Made by a program: the position numbers and the translations under genes. Below the pieces are notes generated by a model, which was not told where the DNA came from, made no database searches, and saw only the letters and a list, made by a program, of their open reading frames with translations. Shown here in pieces: positions 50,338-58,810 of a stretch of 64,000 nt of DNA (the stretch's first letter is position 1; each line of letters opens with the position of its first letter). Origin of the DNA: an uncultured Actinomycetes bacterium (lineage in GTDB: Bacteria; Actinomycetota; Acidimicrobiia; Acidimicrobiales; RAAP-2); the NCBI GenBank assembly GCA_903885505.1, contig CAISIU010000101.1, forward strand, positions 1 to 64,000, written 5' to 3'.

Positions 50338-51548
50338 TGACCATCAAGCCGCCCGTTGACGATTTCGCCACTGACTGGGACCACACGGACCCGCAGTGGG
50401 TCGCGAACCCCTATCCGATTTGGGAAGACCTTCGTGGTCGTTGCCCCGTGGCGCACACTGACCGCTACGGCGGCGGTTGGTTCCCCTCCACCTACGAAGG
50501 TGTCGCGGCCGTGGCCAACGACACCGAGAACTTCACCAGTCGCACCGTGGTCATCGGCAACGGCCGACCCGGCGAGGACGCCCCGCCGGCCCCGATTGGT
50601 GTGGCTCCGCCGATTAGCTCGGACCCGCCCTTTCACCAAATCGCTCGTCGCCTCATCCTGCCGGCCTTCGCACCCGGCCCGGTGAACGCCCTCGAGCCGC
50701 AGATTCGCGAACTGTGTAACCACCTCCTCGACGAGATGGGTGCCGGTCCGAACATCAATGCCGGTGACGACTTCGCGGCGCACATCCCCGTGTGGGTGAT
50801 CGCCAAGATGCTGGGCTTCCCGGACGACGACCGCGACCTCTTCCGCGAATTCGTGCACATCGTGCTCGAAGGCGTCGACGAGCCGCAGGAGCAGCGCATT
50901 GTGTCCTTCCAGCCGGTGCTCGAGTACATCGAACGTCAGATCGAGGACCACGTCGCTAACCCGCGTGACGACCTCACGAGCTACATGCTGAACGTGGAGC
51001 TGCCGAACGGCGAGAAGTTGCTGCCCGAGCACATCTTCGGCACCATCATCTTGACGCTGATTGCGGGTATCGACACCACCTGGTCGGCGATCAGCTCGTC
51101 CATCTGGCACCTCGCCTCGCACCCGGCCGACCTTGAGCGTCTCGTGAACGAGCCCGAACTCATGCCGCTAGCGGTGGAGGAGTTCCTCCGCTTCTACGCC
51201 CCGGTCTCGATGGCCCGCTTGGTCAAGGAAGACATGGACTACCTCGGTTGTCCGATGAAGAAGGACGACTGGATTCTGCTCGGCTTCCCCGCCGCGAACC
51301 GCGACCCGGCCGTCTTTGAGAATGCCGACCAGTTCATCGTTGACCGCGAGGTCAACCGTCACGTGACCTTCGGCCTCGGCATTCACCGCTGCGCCGGATC
51401 GAACTTGGCGCGCCTGGAACTGCGCGTCGCGCTGGAAGAGTTCATCAAGCGCTTCCCGAAGTTTGAGCTGTCAGACCCCGCCGCCGTGACCTTCTCGCAG
51501 GGTCAGGTGCGCGGCGCGCGCTTCTTGCCGCTGACCGTTCTGAACTAG
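50337..51548 (+). CDS. cytochrome P450
   Basis: A 403-residue soluble bacterial P450. The heme-binding loop is FGLGIHRCAG, with the proximal Cys352. The I-helix has AGIDTTWSAI, with the acid-alcohol pair for oxygen activation. The K-helix E-x-x-R is EEFLRF. The substrate is unknown. Its ATG overlaps the ferredoxin stop, which gives a coupled electron-transfer pair. Its TAG overlaps the stop of the convergent aminopeptidase gene in a CTAG palindrome. Confidence 0.95.
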   Translation: MTIKPPVDDFATDWDHTDPQWVANPYPIWEDLRGRCPVAHTDRYGGGWFPSTYEGVAAVANDTENFTSRTVVIGNGRPGEDAPPAPIGVAPPISSDPPFHQIARRLILPAFAPGPVNALEPQIRELCNHLLDEMGAGPNINAGDDFAAHIPVWVIAKMLGFPDDDRDLFREFVHIVLEGVDEPQEQRIVSFQPVLEYIERQIEDHVANPRDDLTSYMLNVELPNGEKLLPEHIFGTIILTLIAGIDTTWSAISSSIWHLASHPADLERLVNEPELMPLAVEEFLRFYAPVSMARLVKEDMDYLGCPMKKDDWILLGFPAANRDPAVFENADQFIVDREVNRHVTFGLGIHRCAGSNLARLELRVALEEFIKRFPKFELSDPAAVTFSQGQVRGARFLPLTVLN

Positions 51549-53017
51549 TTCGACAACAGGCCCTGGGTGGCGTTGGCCGTGAGCCGCGCCATCCAGGCCT
51601 CAATGTCCGCCACCGTGCGCGGCAGGCCCGCCGACAGGTTCACCGGACCATTCTCGGTCACCAAGATGTCGTCTTCGATGCGCACCCCGATGCCGCGAAG
51701 TTCTTCGGGCACAGTGAGGTCGTTGATCTGGAAGTAGAGGCCCGGCTCGACGGTGAGCACGTAGCCCGCCTTAAGCTCGCCCATGTACATCTCGTTGCGG
51801 CTCTGAGCGCAGTCGTGCACGTCGATACCCAGCATGTGGCTGGTGCCGTGCAGGGTGTAGCGACGGTGCAGTTGACGATCGGGTCGAAGCGCCGTCTCGG
51901 CATCTTCATTGATGATGCCGAGTTCATTCAGGCCCCGCGCTAACACCGCCATGGCGGCCTTGTGCGGGTCGCCGAAGGACGCACCCACCACGCAGGCGGC
52001 AATGCCGGCCTCTTGCGCCTCGAGCACGAGCTCGTAGAGGCGACGCTGGGTGGCGGTGAACTTTCCGTTAATCGGCAAAGTACGCGTCACGTCAGCGGTG
52101 TAGAGGGTGTGCCACTCGACACCGGCATCGAGGAGCAGCATCTCGCCATCCTTGATCTCGCCGTCATTTCGAGTCCAGTGAAGGACGGTGGCGTGCGAAC
52201 CGGAAGCGGCAATGGTGTTGTAACCAATGTCATTGCCCTCCACGCGGGCACGCAGATTGAAGATGCCCTCAACCACGCGCTCGTTTCGACCCATCGCGGT
52301 CGGTAGGGCGCGCACGACGTCTTCGAAGCCGCGCACCGTGGAGTTAATAGCTTCCTGCAGCTGAGTGATTTCGTAGTCGCTCTTCACGAGGCGCTGTTCG
52401 GCCAAGAAGGTGTGTAGCGCCGAGTCGGTGTCACTGGCGGCCACGGTGGCATCGAGATGCGCGTCATAGCCACGAACAAGGGCGACGGAGGACTGTTGCG
52501 CCAAGAAGGCATCGAGCTGGTCAAGGGGTGCGGTGTTGATCGCGTAGTACGACGCCGCTTCCACGGTGCCGCGTCGCGCCCCTACCCATACCTCGCCGTG
52601 AGTGCCGTTGGTGAAGAACTCGTGCGTGGACGCGTCGCGGCGCTCGGGAATGAACAAGGTGGACGATGATCCGTTGATCACGAGAACCGCGTCCGGCTCG
52701 CTGCATCCAGTGAGGTAGAAGAACTCGGTGCCGGGTCGGAAGTTGTATTCCGTGTCATGGGTGCGGCTCTTGAGGCCACCGGAGGGGATGACGAGGGTCT
52801 GGCCCGGAAACTCGGCGCCGACGGCATCACGACGGGGGCCACAGTGGGTGGCCATCTCGAGCACGCCTCCGCCAAAGTCCACCGGGGCCCAGTTGTTCGT
52901 CATCTGGTCGACGAGGACGCGTGGCACCGGCGGGCGGTGAGCGGAGACCCACACCCAGTGGTCGCTAATGGGGTTCTCCGCGGAAACGTCGGGCTCAGGA
53001 AGTTGGTCGGTTGCCAT
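51545..53017 (-). CDS. pepP: Xaa-Pro aminopeptidase (aminopeptidase P, M24B)
   Basis: A 490-residue metallopeptidase that removes N-terminal residues in front of proline. The N-terminal creatinase-like domain covers about residues 30-180. The catalytic pita-bread domain has the five metal ligands in LLDAGVEWHTLYTADVTRT (two Asp), HGTSHMLGIDVHD (His), LTVEPGLYFQ (Glu) and GVRIEDDILV (Glu). The start is set to ATG 53017, because TATCGT lies 7 bases upstream. GTG 53026 would sit inside the presumed promoter. Confidence 0.92.
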   Translation of the reverse strand: MATDQLPEPDVSAENPISDHWVWVSAHRPPVPRVLVDQMTNNWAPVDFGGGVLEMATHCGPRRDAVGAEFPGQTLVIPSGGLKSRTHDTEYNFRPGTEFFYLTGCSEPDAVLVINGSSSTLFIPERRDASTHEFFTNGTHGEVWVGARRGTVEAASYYAINTAPLDQLDAFLAQQSSVALVRGYDAHLDATVAASDTDSALHTFLAEQRLVKSDYEITQLQEAINSTVRGFEDVVRALPTAMGRNERVVEGIFNLRARVEGNDIGYNTIAASGSHATVLHWTRNDGEIKDGEMLLLDAGVEWHTLYTADVTRTLPINGKFTATQRRLYELVLEAQEAGIAACVVGASFGDPHKAAMAVLARGLNELGIINEDAETALRPDRQLHRRYTLHGTSHMLGIDVHDCAQSRNEMYMGELKAGYVLTVEPGLYFQINDLTVPEELRGIGVRIEDDILVTENGPVNLSAGLPRTVADIEAWMARLTANATQGLLSN

Positions 53018-53024
53018 AGGTGAC

Positions 53025-53030
53025 ACGATA
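53025..53030 (-). promoter_or_regulatory. -10 element (TATCGT), leaderless promoter of pepP
   Basis: TATCGT on the minus strand ends 7 bases before the ATG at 53017. Confidence 0.5.
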
Positions 53031-53066
53031 GTGACTCGTGAAACGGCCTTGAAGCCGAGCGCGCTC

Positions 53067-53072
53067 TAACCT
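53067..53072 (+). promoter_or_regulatory. -10 element (TAACCT), leaderless promoter of the first hydratase gene
   Basis: TAACCT ends 7 bases before the ATG at 53080 and is the same hexamer as in front of serB. Confidence 0.5.
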
Positions 53073-53079
53073 TCTACGC

Positions 53080-53736
53080 ATGCTGGACATCACACAACAT
53101 GACCAGGTCGCCGTGCTGCGCTGGTGCGATGGAGAAAACCGCATCAATCTCGATTCGTTGGCGGCGCTAAACGGCGCCCTGGACGACTTGTCGCAGACCG
53201 AGGGACCGCTCGCGCTCGTTCTCACCGGTGACGGAAAGTTCTTCTCCAACGGCCTGGACCTCGCTCGATTCGCCACCGACGCGGATCAGTTTGCCGCCAC
53301 GGTGATCGAACTCGACCACTTGTTCGGCCGACTTCTTGACTTTCCGGCGTACGTGGTCGGCGCGCTGAACGGGCACTGTTTCGCGGGGGGCGCCATGATT
53401 TCGTCCACCGTGGACTATCGCATCATGCGCAGTGACCGCGGTTACTGGTGCATGAATGAAGCGGAGTTGTCGTTACCCCTGTCGCCGTCAATGATGGCCG
53501 TCTTGCTCGCTCGTCTGCCGCAGCCCACCGTGCTCGAGGCCATCAACACGGCCCACCGCTACTCGGCCACCGAGGCCCTCGCGGCCGGCATCGTGAATGA
53601 GATTGCTCCCGACGAGGACGTGCTGACGCGCGCCATCGCCAAGGCGGCGGAAGTGGCCACGAAGGATCGCCGCGTGATCGCGAATCACAAGCGCCAAGTC
53701 TTCGGAGAATTGGCCACCCGACTTCGCGCGAGCTAA
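53080..53736 (+). CDS. enoyl-CoA hydratase/isomerase-family protein (copy A)
   Basis: A 218-residue crotonase-fold protein. The first oxyanion-hole segment is GKFFSNGLDLARF, the second is GHCFAGGAM, and the acidic position is in MNEAELSLPL. The F-F-S-N-G-L-D-L form resembles the delta3,delta2-enoyl-CoA isomerase (PECI-like) branch, so double-bond isomerisation or hydration of acyl-CoA is likely. It is clearly paralogous to the gene at 55565. The sigma-factor gene starts 6 bases after its stop, so the two may be cotranscribed. Confidence 0.82.
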   Translation: MLDITQHDQVAVLRWCDGENRINLDSLAALNGALDDLSQTEGPLALVLTGDGKFFSNGLDLARFATDADQFAATVIELDHLFGRLLDFPAYVVGALNGHCFAGGAMISSTVDYRIMRSDRGYWCMNEAELSLPLSPSMMAVLLARLPQPTVLEAINTAHRYSATEALAAGIVNEIAPDEDVLTRAIAKAAEVATKDRRVIANHKRQVFGELATRLRAS

Positions 53737-53742
53737 CGCGCC

Positions 53743-54294
53743 ATGGCTCGTTCTCGTCACGACCGCGGCGACCACGTCGCCGAGGACGCATTTCGAGCCT
53801 TTGCCATCACGATGGCACCGACCCTCGCCGGATACTTTCGTCGACGCCTGTACCCACTCTCGGCTGCCGACGTTGACGAGCTCGTCAATGACACCTTGTT
53901 AGTGATTTGGCGTCGGTGGTCAGACGTGCCGGCCGGTGCTGAGGTTCCCTGGTCGCTCGGCGTCGCCCGACACATCTTGGGAAATGCCCGCCGCGGCAAT
54001 CGCCGCCGGGTGGCCATGGAAAGTCGTCTCGCCCCCGATCCGAATGGCCTGGCGGCCGAGGACATCGTGGTGGCCGACGTGGCTCTCTCCGAAGCTCTGG
54101 CTGCCGTGTCGGAGGGGGACCGAGAGATCATCGTCTTATCGGCGTGGGATGGCCTGTCCATTGCGGAGTTGGCTGTCCATTTCGACATTTCGGAGAATGC
54201 CGCCACCGTTCGTCTGAGTCGAGCCCACACTCGGCTGCAAGAAATTCTCGAATCTGCTGAAAGAAGTGGCGATCACCGGACAGGAGAACAGTGA
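53743..54294 (+). CDS. ECF-type RNA polymerase sigma factor
   Basis: A 183-residue sigma factor. Region 2 is at about residues 20-85 (ADVDELVNDTLLVIWRRW for core binding and -10 recognition). Region 4 is at about 115-170 with the helix-turn-helix SIAELAVHFDISENAATVRLSRA. There is no extended C-terminal domain. Its stop overlaps the ATG of a membrane protein, the usual arrangement for a sigma/anti-sigma pair. It has no obvious leaderless element and starts 6 bases after hydratase copy A. Confidence 0.88.
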   Translation: MARSRHDRGDHVAEDAFRAFAITMAPTLAGYFRRRLYPLSAADVDELVNDTLLVIWRRWSDVPAGAEVPWSLGVARHILGNARRGNRRRVAMESRLAPDPNGLAAEDIVVADVALSEALAAVSEGDREIIVLSAWDGLSIAELAVHFDISENAATVRLSRAHTRLQEILESAERSGDHRTGEQ

Positions 54295-55535
54295 TGCACG
54301 ATTCTTCCTTTGACGACCTTCCCGCCCGGCTGGCGGCGTCGGACCCGGCTCGCGGGATTACCTATCGTCACGCCAATCTCGCTGCGGCCCTCGATGTCAT
54401 TGTCGCCGACCAACCGGCACCCATTCGTGTGATGCGCTCGTTCCAGCTCAAGATGGCGTCGGCCGCGGCCGCGGCCGTGGTCGTGACGACGAGCGCCATT
54501 GCTGCCCTCTCGGGGGCGGGCAGCACTCTGCCCATCTTGAACTTCGCGGCCGCCACGGCGACCACCCTGTCGGCACCCGGCCTCAAGGTCGGCGCGATGG
54601 CCATCAGTCCCTACGCCTCGTCTAACTACACCTTTACCGCCGGTGCGTCGCTGTCATCCGATGTGCCGTCGGCCTCGGTCTACACCCAGGCATCAGAACC
54701 GTCCGCGGCACACATTCGTGACCTCGCGTCGTACTTCGCCGACCTTGACCACACGACGATCTCGAGCGAGTCCACCAGCGACGCCACCACCACGGTGACG
54801 TACGCGAACGGCGACAGTTTCACCTACAGCGCGTTTGCCGGCTCTCTCCCCACCTTTTCCTTCTCGCCTAATGCCTCCGCAACGGGGGGCATTGCCATCG
54901 CCACCCCGATGGCCAGTGACAGCACGAACACCACTATTCCCACCCCTGTAGACACGCCACCGGTCAGCGTGTATGGCACCCCCACTGACGCCCAGATGTC
55001 GGTCTTGACGAAACTTGACTCGTTGGCGTCGCTGATCGGCACCAATGCACTGCACTTCACCACGGAGAACGCATCGGCATCCGACACGTCGCTGAACGCG
55101 TGGACGCAAGAAACTCTCGACGGACTTCCCGTCTTTTACGCCCAGCTCAATGTGGAGGCGACCAATGGCGTCATCACCTCGGTCTCAGGGTCCGACATGA
55201 CGGGCCTGAGCGCAATCGCCTACCCGCTCCTGAGCGCCGCCGATGACGTCGCGAATGTGGGTTCGTGGAGTCCGGGCTACTCCCTCGGTGCCGGTGGTGC
55301 CGGTGGTGCCTGCGAGGCCTGCATGGGTGGATTAGTAACGACCACCTCGACGGCGCCGACTCGCGTGACCTTAGATTCGGCCACCTTGTGGCTGGTGCCA
55401 CGTACTGCGACGTCAGCGTCCGGCACTGACATCGCCACCTTGCTCCCGGCCTGGGAATACTCGGGCCAAGTGGACACCTGGACGGGCAGCTTCTGGGCCA
55501 TCGCGGTTGATCCGCAGTATCTCGCATCTCACTAA
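54294..55535 (+). CDS. single-pass membrane protein coupled to the ECF sigma factor (possible anti-sigma)
   Basis: A 413-residue protein with a cytoplasmic N-terminal part (about 1-45), one membrane helix (about 48-75, ASAAAAAVVVTTSAIAALS) and a 330-residue extracytoplasmic Ser/Thr-rich region. No zinc-binding anti-sigma motif (H-x3-C-x2-C) is present. A CEACMG pair near the C-terminus may form a disulfide. The gene order suggests that it restrains the sigma factor and senses an external signal, but no domain proves this. The start is ATG 54294, with AGGAG upstream and overlap with the sigma stop, rather than the ORF-track GTG. Confidence 0.6.
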   Translation: MHDSSFDDLPARLAASDPARGITYRHANLAAALDVIVADQPAPIRVMRSFQLKMASAAAAAVVVTTSAIAALSGAGSTLPILNFAAATATTLSAPGLKVGAMAISPYASSNYTFTAGASLSSDVPSASVYTQASEPSAAHIRDLASYFADLDHTTISSESTSDATTTVTYANGDSFTYSAFAGSLPTFSFSPNASATGGIAIATPMASDSTNTTIPTPVDTPPVSVYGTPTDAQMSVLTKLDSLASLIGTNALHFTTENASASDTSLNAWTQETLDGLPVFYAQLNVEATNGVITSVSGSDMTGLSAIAYPLLSAADDVANVGSWSPGYSLGAGGAGGACEACMGGLVTTTSTAPTRVTLDSATLWLVPRTATSASGTDIATLLPAWEYSGQVDTWTGSFWAIAVDPQYLASH

Positions 55536-55551
55536 GTTTCCCGAGGTCACC

Positions 55552-55557
55552 TAGTCT
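55552..55557 (+). promoter_or_regulatory. -10 element (TAGTCT), leaderless promoter of the second hydratase gene
   Basis: TAGTCT ends 7 bases before the ATG at 55565. Confidence 0.5.
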
Positions 55558-55564
55558 CGAGGCC

Positions 55565-56221
55565 ATGACCGTAGATATTTCTCGACACGACTCCGTGGCC
55601 GTCATCACCTGGCGCGACGGAGAGAACCGCATCAATCTCGAATCCCTGGCGGAGTTGCACGCGGCTCTCGACGAGGTGCAGGCCATTGAGGGTCCCCTGT
55701 CGGTGGTCTTTACCGCGGAGGGCAAGTTCTTCTCGAACGGCCTCGACCTCGAAAAGTTGGGTACCGAAGGTCCGGCCTTGGAGGCAATGTTCGTCGAGCT
55801 GGATCGACTGTGTGGACGCCTGCTGACCTTCCCCGCGTACACCATTGGCGCTATTAACGGTCACGCCTTTGCCGGTGGGGCGATTTTGTCGATGACCTTC
55901 GACCACCGCATCATGCGCACCGAGCGCGGCTTTTGGTGCTTGAACGAAGCCGAGATCGGCTTTCCGTTGACCGAGAACTTGTCCAAGGTGATTTTAGCGC
56001 GCCTGCCGCGCCCTCTCGCGCTTCGCGCCATGTTGACGGCTGATCGCTGGAATGCCGACGGCGCAGTGGCGGCGGGACTGGTCGAGCAGATGGTGCCCGA
56101 AGAAGAGTTGCTCTCGGCCGCGATTGCCTGGGGTGAGCACATGGCGACGCGCAGTCGTGCGGTCATCACGGAGCACAAGCGTCTCGTCTACGGCGAGCTC
56201 GCAGCTTCCCTCGGCGCGTAA
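55565..56221 (+). CDS. enoyl-CoA hydratase/isomerase-family protein (copy B)
   Basis: A 218-residue crotonase-fold protein, the same length as copy A and similar along its whole length by eye. Shared blocks include GENRINL, GKFFSNGLDL and an FAGGA oxyanion segment, and the acidic position here is LNEAEIGFPL. It is probably an acyl-CoA isomerase or hydratase. The pair looks like a duplication with the sigma-factor/membrane-protein genes lying between the copies. A strong bidirectional terminator follows. Confidence 0.82.
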   Translation: MTVDISRHDSVAVITWRDGENRINLESLAELHAALDEVQAIEGPLSVVFTAEGKFFSNGLDLEKLGTEGPALEAMFVELDRLCGRLLTFPAYTIGAINGHAFAGGAILSMTFDHRIMRTERGFWCLNEAEIGFPLTENLSKVILARLPRPLALRAMLTADRWNADGAVAAGLVEQMVPEEELLSAAIAWGEHMATRSRAVITEHKRLVYGELAASLGA

Positions 56222-56230
56222 GGAGTCAAT

Positions 56231-56269
56231 AAAAAACCCCCGCCGGCCTTGCGGCCGGCGGGGGTTTTT
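56231..56269 (+). terminator. bidirectional intrinsic terminator
   Basis: A long stem AAAAACCCCCGCCGGCC/GGCCGGCGGGGGTTTTT with loop TTGC between the convergent hydratase B and livJ genes. A and T runs on both sides let it serve both strands. Confidence 0.93.
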
Positions 56270-56280
56270 AGTTACTGCGA

Positions 56281-57648
56281 CTACTTGAACTCAGACGGCA
56301 CCGCAGCGTTGGTCAGCTTGCTGGTGGTCAGAGCCTGGGTGGTCGGGTTGACGCTGTAGACAGTCGTGTTGACAGCCTTGGTCGCACCCGTGCTCACGCC
56401 CGTTGCGGTCACCTTCACGAGGTAACCACCGGTCAGACCCTGGTGGTTCGTGCTGCTGTACTGCAGCGGCACGATGGCCGGGGTGCTGAGAGTGTTGCTG
56501 GTGAGAGCGCTCACGAAGTTCGAGCGGGTGGGGGTGCCACCGTTCGCCGTCACCTTGTTGAGGGCCTCAATGAATCCCGCCGCGATGGCGACACCGTAGA
56601 GCTGGTTGCCCGACAGGATCGACTTCGAGGTGAAGGTCGCCAACTTGACGCCATTAACGGTCTTGCCGCTCTCGGCGGTCAGGACCTTCGACGCCCACGC
56701 GTTCCACGCGCTGGCCTTGTTGCTGGTCGAGTTGGTCGCGTTGAAGAACGTGAAGGTGATCGCGTTCTTTTCGTTGACGTCATTCACGGTCTGCGGGTCA
56801 GAGCCCACGCCCGAAATAATGAACTGCGGCTTGAAGCCCAAGGACTTCGCGGCGTCAAGAGCCAACTTGGTGGCCTGCGGGATGGTGTCGAGCACCACGA
56901 CCGCAACCTTGTCGCTCTGCAGCTTGGCCATGGAGGTACGGAAAGTGCCCTGGTTGAACACGACGTCAGTCGAGTTGTAGGTCAACTGGTCCGCCGTCGC
57001 GGGGGTCACGCCACCGTTCTTGAGGCCCTGCAGTCCGTCCTGACCGAAGTCGTCGTTCTGACCGAGGAAGCCGACCTTCTTGCCCTTGAACTTCGACGAA
57101 ATGTAAGTTCCGAAGATCTTTCCCTCAGCGAGGTAGTTGGTCTGGAAACCGAACAGGTTCGGGTTGCTCGTCGGGTCGTTCCAGTAGTGCGCGCCCGAGG
57201 ACACGAACAGCTGGGGGGTGTTGTTGGTCTTGAGGTAGCTGATCTCGCCCTGCTGGGTCGCGGTACCGAGCGAACCGACGGTCGCGAAGACCGGCGTGTT
57301 CACCAGCGCCTGAGTCTGCGCGTCGGTGTTCTTACCGGCACCACAGACACCGAGGTTGTAGCAGTCGTCAAGAACCTTGTAGTCGACGCTCCAGCCGTTC
57401 ACCTGGCCGTGGCTGTTGACGTAGTCGAAGGTCGCGAGTGCAGCCTTGGCCACGTCCTGGAAGCCCGCAGATGCGAGGCCGGACAGCGGGAAGGTTCCAC
57501 CGATCGAGATCGTCTTGCTCGAAGTGTTGACGCCATCCGTACCCGAGGCACCCGCGGACAACACCGAGGCACCTGAGGCCACGAGGCCCAAGGTCAAGGT
57601 GGTGGCCGAGAGGGCGGCGAGGCGGCGACGCATGTTCATGTGCTTCAT
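56281..57648 (-). CDS. livJ: branched-chain amino-acid ABC transporter substrate-binding protein
   Basis: A 455-residue family 5 (Leu/Ile/Val-type) binding protein, last gene of the liv cluster. The signal peptide covers about residues 1-35, and the mature protein opens with TISIGGTFPLSGLASAGFQD, typical of the family. No lipobox Cys is present, so it is not predicted to be lipid-anchored. The ligand could be a branched-chain amino acid or another small amide. The 100-base gap to livM and its own AAGGAAA Shine-Dalgarno suggest separate control and higher expression. Confidence 0.9.
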   Translation of the reverse strand: MKHMNMRRRLAALSATTLTLGLVASGASVLSAGASGTDGVNTSSKTISIGGTFPLSGLASAGFQDVAKAALATFDYVNSHGQVNGWSVDYKVLDDCYNLGVCGAGKNTDAQTQALVNTPVFATVGSLGTATQQGEISYLKTNNTPQLFVSSGAHYWNDPTSNPNLFGFQTNYLAEGKIFGTYISSKFKGKKVGFLGQNDDFGQDGLQGLKNGGVTPATADQLTYNSTDVVFNQGTFRTSMAKLQSDKVAVVVLDTIPQATKLALDAAKSLGFKPQFIISGVGSDPQTVNDVNEKNAITFTFFNATNSTSNKASAWNAWASKVLTAESGKTVNGVKLATFTSKSILSGNQLYGVAIAAGFIEALNKVTANGGTPTRSNFVSALTSNTLSTPAIVPLQYSSTNHQGLTGGYLVKVTATGVSTGATKAVNTTVYSVNPTTQALTTSKLTNAAVPSEFK

Positions 57649-57748
57649 TGCCCATTTTCCTTTCGTGTGGGGATTTCCCCAGCCCTCACACTAATAAGAG
57701 TTGGCGACACGAAGGTAAGCGGCAACGCCGCGAGCCCACGGTCAGGAG

Positions 57749-58810
57749 TTACCGACGAGTAACCGAAATGAGTTTCTGGCGCAGGCCGGTGGCGAGGCCC
57801 ACGATGCCGCGGGGGGCGAAAATCATGGTGACGATGAGCAAGATCCCAAAGAGGATGTTCTCCATGTTGGGAGCCAAGTTCGGCAGCTTGGCGCTGACCC
57901 ATGAATCAGGACCAAGTCCGGTGTGATCGGTGATCCAGGTCGTGATTTGCAGTGAGTACACGCCGAGTAAGGCGGCGATGATGGCGCCACTCAGCGAACC
58001 GATGCCACCGAGAACCATGAGGGTCAACAGCGCGATCGAGAAGGTAAATCCAAATTCGTAGGTGCTGGGTGAAGCAGTGCCTGACACCATGACGAGCAGA
58101 GCTCCCGCCAATCCGCTCAAGGCGGCGGTGAGGACGAACGCCTGAGCGCGAGTGCGACCCAGGTGAAGCCCGACGAGCTCGGCCGCCACATCGTTGTCGC
58201 GAACGAGGCGCATGGCCCGACCCGTCTTACTCGTGAAGAGGTTGGACATCAGCCACAGCACGAGTGCCGCAATGACGACCGACACCATCGCCGTGAAGCG
58301 ACTGTTGATGACCACGGGCAACGTGTTGTTCGTGTCAAAAAGGTTGAAGAACCATTGCGGCGCGCTGAGCGGCGTGATGGTGAGACCCTGCGATCCGCCC
58401 AAGGTGCTCACGGCAAACGACTGGGGAACGTAGGGAAGGGCGACCGCGAAGGCCAAGGTCATGCCCGCGAGGTACGGGCCGCGAAGGCGGGTGGCCGGCA
58501 TGCCGATGATGAGTCCGACAAACGCAGAGACCGCGATCGCCACGATCATAGAAATGGCGACGGGTTCGCCGGGGTGATGCAGCGTCCAAAACGCGGCGCT
58601 GTAACCACCTACCAACATGAAGCCCGAGTTGCCGATGGAGATTTGTCCGCTCCATCCGGTGAGGAACGAGAGCCCCACCAACGCGATGCAGTAGGCACCG
58701 GCCTTCGTAAGGTTGGCGGCATCGGTACCCGACTGAATAGAGGCGACGGCGATCGCCGCCACGAGGCCACCGAGGACCCACGCCAGACGCTTGAACGTAC
58801 CGGACATCAC
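57749..58810 (-). CDS. livM: branched-chain amino-acid ABC transporter permease (LivM type)
   Basis: A 353-residue permease with about ten membrane helices. The conserved segments YCIALVGLSFLTGWSGQISIGNSGFMLVGGYSAA and MRLVRDNDVAAELVGLHLGRTRAQAFVLTAALSGLAGAL are typical of LivM. It pairs with LivH to form the translocation channel. Its ATG overlaps the livH stop by four bases, so translation is coupled. Confidence 0.92.
   Translation of the reverse strand: MMSGTFKRLAWVLGGLVAAIAVASIQSGTDAANLTKAGAYCIALVGLSFLTGWSGQISIGNSGFMLVGGYSAAFWTLHHPGEPVAISMIVAIAVSAFVGLIIGMPATRLRGPYLAGMTLAFAVALPYVPQSFAVSTLGGSQGLTITPLSAPQWFFNLFDTNNTLPVVINSRFTAMVSVVIAALVLWLMSNLFTSKTGRAMRLVRDNDVAAELVGLHLGRTRAQAFVLTAALSGLAGALLVMVSGTASPSTYEFGFTFSIALLTLMVLGGIGSLSGAIIAALLGVYSLQITTWITDHTGLGPDSWVSAKLPNLAPNMENILFGILLIVTMIFAPRGIVGLATGLRQKLISVTRR

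Noticed and set aside
56443-57576. 377-residue plus-strand ORF opposite livJ
   Set aside because: Antisense shadow, very rich in Arg, Val and Gly, with no domain. livJ is a clear full-length family member.
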